A stretch of 5,020 bases of DNA. It comes from Actinomycetota bacterium (GTDB lineage: Bacteria > Actinomycetota > Thermoleophilia > Gaiellales > Gaiellaceae). Positions 1 through 4,505 of the stretch are shown here, piece after piece. Every line of letters begins with the position of its first letter. Within the stretch, counting starts at the first letter, position 1. The notes beneath the pieces were generated by a model that was not told the origin of the DNA, ran no database searches, and was given only the letters and a program-made list of their open reading frames with translations. The stretch spans positions 1 through 5,020 of the forward strand of contig JAFALP010000365.1 in assembly GCA_019234175.1 (NCBI GenBank). Direction: 5' to 3'. Position numbers and translations under genes: made by a program.

Positions 1-771
1 ACGCGCCACCGTACCGCCGAGCGCGTCGCGAAGCAGACGGGCGCCCTCGTCGTCTCGGTCTCGCAGCAACGCGAGACGGTGACGGTCTTCGTCGGCCATG
101 CGCGGTATCAGCTCGACCCGGTCGCCGACGTGCTCGCGAAGACGAACCAGGCGCTCGGGACGCTCGAGACGTACCGACAGCGCCTCGAGCAGGTGCTGAC
201 GCGGCTGACGGCGCTCGAGTTCCAGAATGCGGTCGTCCTCGACGACGTGCTCGTCGTCCTCCAGCGCGCCGAGGCGACGGCGCGGATGGCCGAGCGGATC
301 ACCCGCGACACCGTCGAGCTCGGGAGCGAGGGCCGCCTGATCCGGCTCCAGCTCGAGGAGCTCGTCGGCGACGTCCCTGGCGAGCGCGACGCGCTCGTGC
401 GCGACTACCACCACGCCGGCCCGGGCGACGAGGCGACGCGCGCATTGGCGCGCCTGAGCGAGTTCACGTACTCCGAGCTGCTCGAGTTCGCACGGCTCGC
501 CGAGCTGCTCGGCTACGACCGCACCGTCAACCCGCTCGACACCTCGGTCGCGCCGCGCGGCTACCGGATCCTCTCCCACATCCCGCGCCTGCCCGAGGGC
601 GTCGTCCGCCGCGTCGTCGAGAACCTCGGCACGCTGGACGCCGTCGTCCGCGCCTCCCTGCGCGATCTCGAGGCGGTCGAGGGCGTCGGCGGCGTGCGCG
701 CGCGGGAGATCCGGGACGGCCTGCGGCGCCTCCAGGAGCACAACCTGGTCGACCGCTATCTCCAGCTCTAG
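1..771 (+). CDS. disA: DNA integrity scanning protein DisA (diadenylate cyclase), 3' part
   Basis: The frame is open from base 1 to TAG at 769-771, giving 256 residues; the N-terminal part, roughly 100 residues in this family, lies upstream of the window. DisA condenses two ATP into cyclic di-AMP and scans DNA for branched structures. The fragment begins inside the DAC cyclase domain with TRHRTAERVAKQTG (residues 1-14), the family's ATP-binding RHR segment, followed by the last strands of that domain. A helical linker follows (about 40-185). The C-terminus is a helix-hairpin-helix DNA-binding domain (about 190-247) with the hairpin EGVGGVRAREI near residues 227-237. The GTG at position 79 is not the start, because the conserved RHR motif lies upstream of it in the same frame. 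A terminator follows immediately, so this gene is the end of its own transcription unit. In other actinobacteria radA commonly lies just upstream, which cannot be seen here. Confidence 0.96.
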   Translation, partial: TRHRTAERVAKQTGALVVSVSQQRETVTVFVGHARYQLDPVADVLAKTNQALGTLETYRQRLEQVLTRLTALEFQNAVVLDDVLVVLQRAEATARMAERITRDTVELGSEGRLIRLQLEELVGDVPGERDALVRDYHHAGPGDEATRALARLSEFTYSELLEFARLAELLGYDRTVNPLDTSVAPRGYRILSHIPRLPEGVVRRVVENLGTLDAVVRASLRDLEAVEGVGGVRAREIRDGLRRLQEHNLVDRYLQL

Positions 772-772
772 G

Positions 773-799
773 AAAACCGCCGTCTGAGCGGCGTTTTTT
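773..799 (+). terminator. Intrinsic terminator after disA
   Basis: Two bases after the disA stop, CGCCG (778-782) pairs with CGGCG (789-793) across a 6-nt loop. The right arm is followed by six T (794-799). Four A (773-776) can extend the stem by pairing with the T-run around a bulged C. This is a textbook Rho-independent terminator. It separates disA from the carD unit, and its T-tract touches the -35 candidate of the next promoter. Confidence 0.85.
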
Positions 800-827
800 G
801 GCTGTTTCAAGCGGTTTCGGCTATACT
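798..827 (+). promoter_or_regulatory. Candidate housekeeping sigma promoter for carD
   Basis: A -10 box TATACT (822-827, five of six matches to TATAAT) stands out in the GC-rich background. TTGGCT (798-803, four of six matches to TTGACA) lies 18 nt upstream as a -35. The predicted start is near 832-834, giving a leader of roughly 73-75 nt before the TTG start of carD. The -35 overlaps the last two T of the disA terminator. The -10 is convincing; the -35 is weaker. No other promoter-like site was seen between carD and the GNAT gene, which fits one operon. Confidence 0.65.
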
Positions 828-832
828 CCCCA

Positions 833-906
833 GACGACGGCCGGTGCCCACAGCGCGCCGGCTTTCTTGGCGGAAAGAGACACTTTCAACCCTGGGGAGG
901 GTCGGC
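833..906 (+). promoter_or_regulatory. Leader of carD with competing hairpins and strong Shine-Dalgarno
   Basis: The leader holds CTTTC (862-866), GAAAG (873-877) and CTTTC (883-887). The middle element can pair with either neighbour, with loops of 6 or 5 nt, so two small hairpins are mutually exclusive. Downstream, GGGGAGGG (894-901) is a strong Shine-Dalgarno, with its GGAGG core (896-900) ending 6 nt before the TTG at 907. CCCT (890-893) could pair with AGGG (898-901) and mask that site. The Shine-Dalgarno is well supported and fixes the carD start. A regulatory role for the hairpins is inference, since the stems are only 4-5 bp. No known riboswitch class was recognised. Confidence 0.5.
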
Positions 907-1443
907 TTGTACGAGGTCGGCGACAAGGTGGTGTATCCGCACCACGGTGCAGGGACGGTCGTGAAGAAGGAGACGCGCGAGGTCCTCGGGACGAAGCGCG
1001 AGTACCTGACGATCAAGATCCTGCACAACGACATGACGGTGCAGGTTCCCTGTGAGAACGCCGAGGCCGTCGGCCTCCGGCAGGTGATCGGGGAGAAAGA
1101 GGTCGTCGTCGTCGTGAAGGCGCTGACCGGTGTCTCGACCGAGATGCCCAAGAACTGGAACCGCCGCTTCAAGCACAACCGCGACAAGATGAAGACCGGC
1201 GACATCCTCGAGCTCGCCGAGGTCGTCCGGAACCTGTCGTTGCGCGACCACGAGAAGGGCCTCTCCACGGGCGAGAAGCAGATGTTCGTGAAGGCGAAGA
1301 AGATCCTCGCCTCCGAGCTGATGTACGCCAAGAGCATGGACGAGGACGAGTGCGCCGAGTGGCTCGAAGGCGTGCTCACCGGCGTCGGCACCGCCAAGAA
1401 GAAGGCGCCGGCGAAGAAGAAGCCCGTCGCCGCCGCCGTCTAG
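907..1443 (+). CDS. carD: CarD family RNA polymerase-binding transcription regulator
   Basis: CarD binds the RNA polymerase beta subunit and stabilises the open promoter complex, tuning rRNA and many housekeeping promoters. The 178-residue product opens with YEVGDKVVYPHHGAG (2-16), the hallmark of the N-terminal RNAP-interacting domain, and contains NWNRRFK (83-89) and the helical DNA-binding domain (about 83-160, with GLSTGEKQM). R24 matches mycobacterial R25, and W84 matches the DNA-wedging W85. The position of mycobacterial R47 is Q46 here. A tail rich in Lys and Ala (163-178) extends beyond the usual end; mycobacterial CarD is 162 residues. The TTG start is chosen because a strong Shine-Dalgarno sits 6 nt upstream and the protein then begins exactly where homologues do; an in-frame GTG at 844 has no such support. 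It is probably the first gene of the ispD-ispF unit, with ispD beginning 18 nt after the stop. Confidence 0.95.
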   Translation: MYEVGDKVVYPHHGAGTVVKKETREVLGTKREYLTIKILHNDMTVQVPCENAEAVGLRQVIGEKEVVVVVKALTGVSTEMPKNWNRRFKHNRDKMKTGDILELAEVVRNLSLRDHEKGLSTGEKQMFVKAKKILASELMYAKSMDEDECAEWLEGVLTGVGTAKKKAPAKKKPVAAAV

Positions 1444-1461
1444 GCGTCCGGCGCGCACTTC

Positions 1462-2127
1462 GTGTCCGTCTGGGCGATCCTCGTGGCGGCAGGCCGCGGG
1501 GAACGACTCGGCTCGGACCAGCCGAAAGCGTTCGCGAAGCTCGGCGAGCTCCCGTTGCTCGCCGAGCCGCTGCGCCGCCTCGACGACAGCGAGTGGATCG
1601 ACGCCGTCGTCGTCGTGGCGCCGCCCGGATGGGAGGAGCCGGCCATCCTCCTCGCCGAGGAGATCGGCGCGGGCAAGGTGCGCGCGAGCGTCCCGGGCGG
1701 CGAGACGCGCACCGACTCGGTTCGCGCGGGTCTCGCCGAGGTCCCCGAGGACGCCGCCGTCGTGCTCGTGCACGACGCGGCGCGGCCTCTCGTCACCGAC
1801 GCGGTGGTCGAGCGGGTGCTCGCGCCGCTGTCGGAGGGCTGGGACGGGGTCGTGCCGGGGCTTCCCGTGTCCGACACGGTGAAGCGGGTCGGTTCCGACG
1901 GCGCCGTCGAGGAGACCGTGTCGCGCGAGGGGCTCTGGGCGGTGCAGACGCCGCAGGCGTTCCCCGTCGCGACGTTGCGGCGTGCGGTGCAGAGCGGAGC
2001 GGACGCCACCGACTGTTCCGGCCTCGTCGCCGCCGCCGGCGGCCGAGTGAAGGTCGTGCCCGGAGATCCGCTTCTTCTCAAGATCACGACGGCGGCCGAC
2101 CTGGCGAGAGTGGCGTCGCTGCTGTGA
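1462..2127 (+). CDS. ispD: 2-C-methyl-D-erythritol 4-phosphate cytidylyltransferase IspD
   Basis: IspD joins CTP and 2-C-methyl-D-erythritol 4-phosphate to make CDP-methylerythritol, the third step of the MEP isoprenoid pathway, in the cytoplasm. The 221 residues fit the family (E. coli about 236). The nucleotide-binding signature LVAAGRGERLG (7-17) and PKAF (21-24) supply the catalytic R15 and K22. Further conserved blocks are GGETRTDSV (79-87), VHDAARP (103-109), PVSDTVKR (135-142), VQTPQAFP (161-168) and LKITT (206-210), with K207. The usual acidic residue after TD in the TDEA-type block is Cys here (TDCSG, 183-187). The GTG start places the glycine-rich loop at the normal distance from the N-terminus; no clear Shine-Dalgarno precedes it, so translation may depend on ribosomes arriving from carD, 18 nt upstream. 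Its TGA overlaps the GTG of the next gene (GTGA). Confidence 0.96.
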   Translation: MSVWAILVAAGRGERLGSDQPKAFAKLGELPLLAEPLRRLDDSEWIDAVVVVAPPGWEEPAILLAEEIGAGKVRASVPGGETRTDSVRAGLAEVPEDAAVVLVHDAARPLVTDAVVERVLAPLSEGWDGVVPGLPVSDTVKRVGSDGAVEETVSREGLWAVQTPQAFPVATLRRAVQSGADATDCSGLVAAAGGRVKVVPGDPLLLKITTAADLARVASLL

Positions 2128-2924
2128 TCGTCGACTACCACATGCATCTCCGCGACACCGAGGGCGGCATCGTGCTCTCCGCCGACACCGTGGAGCCGTT
2201 CGTCGAGCGCGCGGCCGAGCGCGGCGTCGACGAGATCGGGTTCACCGAGCACGTCTACTACTTCGAGCAGACGAAGGGGCTGTGGTCGCTGCCGTATCAG
2301 CTCGAGCGCTGCCACTTCGACCTCGACGAATACGTCGGTGCGATCGAGGAGGCGAAGCGCCGCGGCCTGCCCGTGAAGCTCGGGCTCGAGGTGGACTGGA
2401 CCGGCGAGCGCGCCGACGAGCTCGCGGCCATCCTCGCGCCCTACCCGTTCGACTTCTTCCTCGGCTCCGTGCACTGGATCGAGGGCCTCGCCGTGGACGG
2501 CAACGAGCGCTGCGGCGCCTGGCACGCGTGGCCGGAGGACGAGGTCTGGCGCCGCTACGTGGAGACGCTCTCGGCTGCCGCGGCGAGCGGCCACTTCGAC
2601 GTGCTCTCGCATCCCGATCTCGCCAAGATCTTCGGTGTGCGCGGGAGTGACGAACGCTACGCCGAGCTCGCCCGGGGGATCGACGCCGCCGGGATCGCAT
2701 TCGAGATCTCGACCGCGGGGCTGCGCAAGCCCGTCGGCGAGATCTATCCCGACCCGCGGCTGCTGGAGCTCTCGTCGGCGCCGATCACGCTCGCGTCCGA
2801 CTCGCACGAGCCGCGGCTGGTCGGCGAGGACTACGACGCCGCGATCGCGCTCGCCTGGGCGAACGGACGGGAGACGGTCAGCGTGTTCGACCGACGCGTG
2901 CGGCGGCAGGAGCCGCTGGGATGA
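2124..2924 (+). CDS. PHP-domain phosphoesterase, histidinol-phosphatase HisJ/HisK family
   Basis: The predicted activity is hydrolysis of histidinol phosphate to histidinol, the penultimate step of histidine synthesis, by a metal-dependent PHP-fold enzyme. The 266 residues match the usual size (B. subtilis HisJ about 268). Metal-ligand motifs appear in the expected order: DYHMH (4-8, H6 and H8), TEH (41-43, H43), LEVDW (88-92, E89), SVHW (115-118, H117), SHPD (162-165, H163) and SDSH (225-228, D226 and H228). The segment STAGLRKPVGEIYPD (196-210) resembles the HisJ subfamily rather than PHP domains of DNA polymerases. The GTG at 2124 overlaps the ispD stop and is required to retain H6; the first ATG (residue 7) would lose it. 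No other his gene is present in the window, so the substrate is inferred from family resemblance only. Placement between ispD and ispF with 4-nt overlaps on both sides shows tight co-expression with the MEP genes. Confidence 0.88.
   Translation: MIVDYHMHLRDTEGGIVLSADTVEPFVERAAERGVDEIGFTEHVYYFEQTKGLWSLPYQLERCHFDLDEYVGAIEEAKRRGLPVKLGLEVDWTGERADELAAILAPYPFDFFLGSVHWIEGLAVDGNERCGAWHAWPEDEVWRRYVETLSAAAASGHFDVLSHPDLAKIFGVRGSDERYAELARGIDAAGIAFEISTAGLRKPVGEIYPDPRLLELSSAPITLASDSHEPRLVGEDYDAAIALAWANGRETVSVFDRRVRRQEPLG
2908..2912 (+). promoter_or_regulatory. Shine-Dalgarno of ispF inside the PHP gene
   Basis: AGGAG lies 8 nt before the ispF ATG at 2921, within the last codons of the PHP gene. It supports that start and suggests ispF can load its own ribosomes in addition to coupling through the ATGA overlap. 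No comparable site precedes the GTG at 2124 or the ATG at 3385. Confidence 0.6.
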
Positions 2925-3388
2925 GCGAGCTCCGCGTCGGCACCGGCTTCGACGCACACGCGCTCGTCGAGGGTGTCGAGCTCGTCCTCGGCGGCGTGCG
3001 GATCGACCATCCGCGCGGCCTCGCCGGGCACTCCGACGGCGACGTGCTCGCGCATGCGCTCACCGACGCGGTGCTCGGCGCCGCGGGGATGGAGGACATC
3101 GGCGCGCTCTTTCCGGCCGCGACCGGCGCCGACTCCGTCGATCTCCTTCGCGAGGCGTGGCGGCAGGTGCAGGAGCGGGGCTGGAGCCTCGTGAACGCCG
3201 ACGTCGTGCTCATCGGCGAGCAGCCGAGACTCGCGCCGCATCGCGACGCGATGCGCGCGCGGCTCGCGGAGGCGCTCGGCGTCCAGCCGGAGCTCGTCGC
3301 GGTGCGCGCGACGACGACCGACGGCCTCGGTTTCACGGGCCGCGGCGAGGGGCTCGCGGCGCAAGCGGTTGCGCTGCTCCAGCGATGA
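2921..3388 (+). CDS. ispF: 2-C-methyl-D-erythritol 2,4-cyclodiphosphate synthase IspF
   Basis: IspF cyclises CDP-methylerythritol 2-phosphate to methylerythritol 2,4-cyclodiphosphate with release of CMP, the fifth MEP step; family members are trimers with active sites at subunit interfaces. The 155 residues contain GTGFDAH (7-13), GHSDGD (36-41) and the helix with H45, giving the zinc ligands D11, H13 and H45 (E. coli D8, H10, H42). DIG (59-61) and the C-terminal TTTDGLGFTGRGEG (131-144) are also present. Two differences from E. coli stand out. The loop after LFP is about four residues shorter and lacks the DTD motif (residues 62-72). The nucleotide-side metal ligand E135 is replaced by D134. 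The ATG overlaps the PHP stop (ATGA), has a good Shine-Dalgarno 8 nt upstream, and places GTGFDAH at the usual position. It is separated from ispD only by the PHP gene. Confidence 0.96.
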   Translation: MSELRVGTGFDAHALVEGVELVLGGVRIDHPRGLAGHSDGDVLAHALTDAVLGAAGMEDIGALFPAATGADSVDLLREAWRQVQERGWSLVNADVVLIGEQPRLAPHRDAMRARLAEALGVQPELVAVRATTTDGLGFTGRGEGLAAQAVALLQR

Positions 3389-4095
3389 GGCTCCGCATCG
3401 TCACGCACGTGGAGCATCCGGAGCTCCAGGGCGCGGTGCCGAACGTGTGGCCGGAGTTCATGAACAACGACCAGCTCGTCTCGGACTTCTGGCCCACGCT
3501 GTACGAGGTCTATCCCGATTTCCAGCTGTGGCTGCTCGACGGGCGCAAGCCGATCGGCTACGCGTGCACGCTTCCCGTCGTCTGGAACGGCGAGCCGAAT
3601 CCTCGCGGCCTCGACTGGGCCGTGACCGACGGGCAGGGAGGGATGCCGACCACGTTGTGCGGGGTCGTCGCCACGCTCGTGCCGCAGTACCGCGGCGCGG
3701 GCATCGCGCCGGTCGTGGTCGCGCGCATGACGAAGCTGGCGGCCGCGCACGGCCTCGACTCGCTCATCGCCCCGGTGCGTCCCACCTGGAAGGACCGCTA
3801 TCCCTTGACGCCGATCGAGCGGTACGTGGAGTGGCGGCGGGAGGACGGATTCCTCTACGACCCGTGGCTCCGCGTGCACGAGCGTCTCGGCGCCGAGCTG
3901 CTCGCGCCGGCGCCGGAGTCGATGACGATCACCGGGACGCGCGAGGACTGGGAGACGTGGACGTCACTCCAGTTCCCCGAGGACGGCGACTACGTCGTCC
4001 CCGCCGCGCTCACGACGGTGCGCTTCGCGGACGGCGTCGGGACCTACGTCGAGCCCAACGTCTGGATGCGGCACTCGCTCGACGCCGAGTACTAG
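3385..4095 (+). CDS. GNAT-like N-acetyltransferase, substrate unknown
   Basis: The 236-residue product carries QYRGAGIA (101-108) at the start of a helix, after a hydrophobic strand (CGVVATLVP, 92-100). This is the Q/R-x-x-G-x-G/A acetyl-CoA pyrophosphate loop of the GNAT superfamily. The N-terminal half has WPEFMNND (22-29) and a DFQLWLLDG-x-x-IGYA strand pair (45-60), as in a group of actinobacterial GNAT-like proteins. After the core, a segment with RPTWKDRYPLTPIERYVEW (132-150) and a C-terminal domain rich in Trp and acidic residues may form the acceptor site. No signal peptide or membrane segment is seen, so it is probably cytoplasmic. The ATG overlaps the ispF stop (ATGA) and no Shine-Dalgarno precedes it, so translation probably depends on ispF. 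The substrate cannot be told from sequence. The gene ends inside the CTAG it shares with the stop of the opposing gene. Confidence 0.78.
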   Translation: MRLRIVTHVEHPELQGAVPNVWPEFMNNDQLVSDFWPTLYEVYPDFQLWLLDGRKPIGYACTLPVVWNGEPNPRGLDWAVTDGQGGMPTTLCGVVATLVPQYRGAGIAPVVVARMTKLAAAHGLDSLIAPVRPTWKDRYPLTPIERYVEWRREDGFLYDPWLRVHERLGAELLAPAPESMTITGTREDWETWTSLQFPEDGDYVVPAALTTVRFADGVGTYVEPNVWMRHSLDAEY

Positions 4096-4505
4096 CGCTT
4101 GCGCTGCGCGTCGCGGCGCGCCTTCTCGAGGCGCCGGCGCATCTGCCGGTTCGTCGCCTCGGGTGCGAGGCCCTGCTCGTCCTGCATCTCGATGAGCGCG
4201 CGCCGCTCCGGCGCGGTCAGGTTCGACATCGCCGCCTGCGCACGCTGGGGATCGCGGAGCGCGCCCGAACGCTGCATCTTCTTCATCGCGCTGGCGAGCT
4301 CGGGGTTCGAGCGCTCGAGCGCCGCGTTCGAGGCCTTCTCCAGCCACCGCTTGAAGAGCGGCACCTTTGCGACCACCGTGATGATCGGACGCAGGTAGCG
4401 GCCGTTCTGGATCCGCCCGAGCAGCGCGAACGCGCCGAGCAGCGCGAGCAGCCCGAGGACGATCCACAGCGGGATGAGCAGGATGACGAGCGACGTTGCG
4501 ATCAC
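4092..4505 (-). CDS. Small membrane-anchored protein of unknown function
   Basis: The 137-residue product begins with a long hydrophobic stretch (about 5-30, rich in Leu, Ile and Ala with P12) followed at once by Arg and Lys. It has a single transmembrane anchor whose basic flank predicts a cytoplasmic C-terminal domain. That domain is helical and highly charged. It includes VPLFKRWLEKASNAALE (48-64), a Met/Lys-rich patch (74-79), TAPERRALIEMQDEQG (97-112) and a very basic end (123-137). No enzymatic motif was recognised. The GTG start at 4505-4503 overlaps the upstream mutY stop (GTGA) and immediately precedes the hydrophobic segment; there is no clear Shine-Dalgarno, consistent with coupling to mutY. 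The TAG at 4094-4092 overlaps the stop of the convergent GNAT gene. Coding is supported by the coupling and by the coherent membrane-plus-charged layout. The function is unknown; a link to DNA repair is only guilt by association. Confidence 0.72.
   Translation of the reverse strand: MIATSLVILLIPLWIVLGLLALLGAFALLGRIQNGRYLRPIITVVAKVPLFKRWLEKASNAALERSNPELASAMKKMQRSGALRDPQRAQAAMSNLTAPERRALIEMQDEQGLAPEATNRQMRRRLEKARRDAQRKR

Noticed and set aside
79..771. DisA beginning at GTG 79
   Set aside because: The same frame is open to base 1 and contains the conserved RHRTAERVAKQTG cyclase motif, so the gene is cut by the window edge rather than starting here.
844..906. Longer CarD starting at GTG 844
   Set aside because: No Shine-Dalgarno, it would start very close to the predicted transcription start, and it would add residues before the conserved YEVGDKVVYP start. 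TTG 907 has a strong Shine-Dalgarno at the right spacing.
1103..1117. GTC triplet repeat in carD
   Set aside because: It encodes a Val run in the CarD linker region; short and codon-driven.
886..1773. Long minus-strand reading frame opposite carD and ispD
   Set aside because: Arg/His/Asp-rich low-complexity product with no recognisable motif, fully opposite two certain genes; typical shadow in GC-rich DNA.
2032..2043. Perfect 12-nt palindrome GCCGCCGGCGGC inside ispD
   Set aside because: It encodes an Ala/Gly run at GC-rich codons and is expected from composition; no regulatory context.
1350..2123. N-terminal extension of the PHP protein upstream of 2124
   Set aside because: The frame is open but Arg-rich and overlaps ispD; the PHP fold begins exactly at the GTG in the GTGA overlap.
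1440..2957. 505-residue minus-strand reading frame opposite ispD and the PHP gene
   Set aside because: Antisense to two genes with intact catalytic motifs; composition is biased and no domain is visible.
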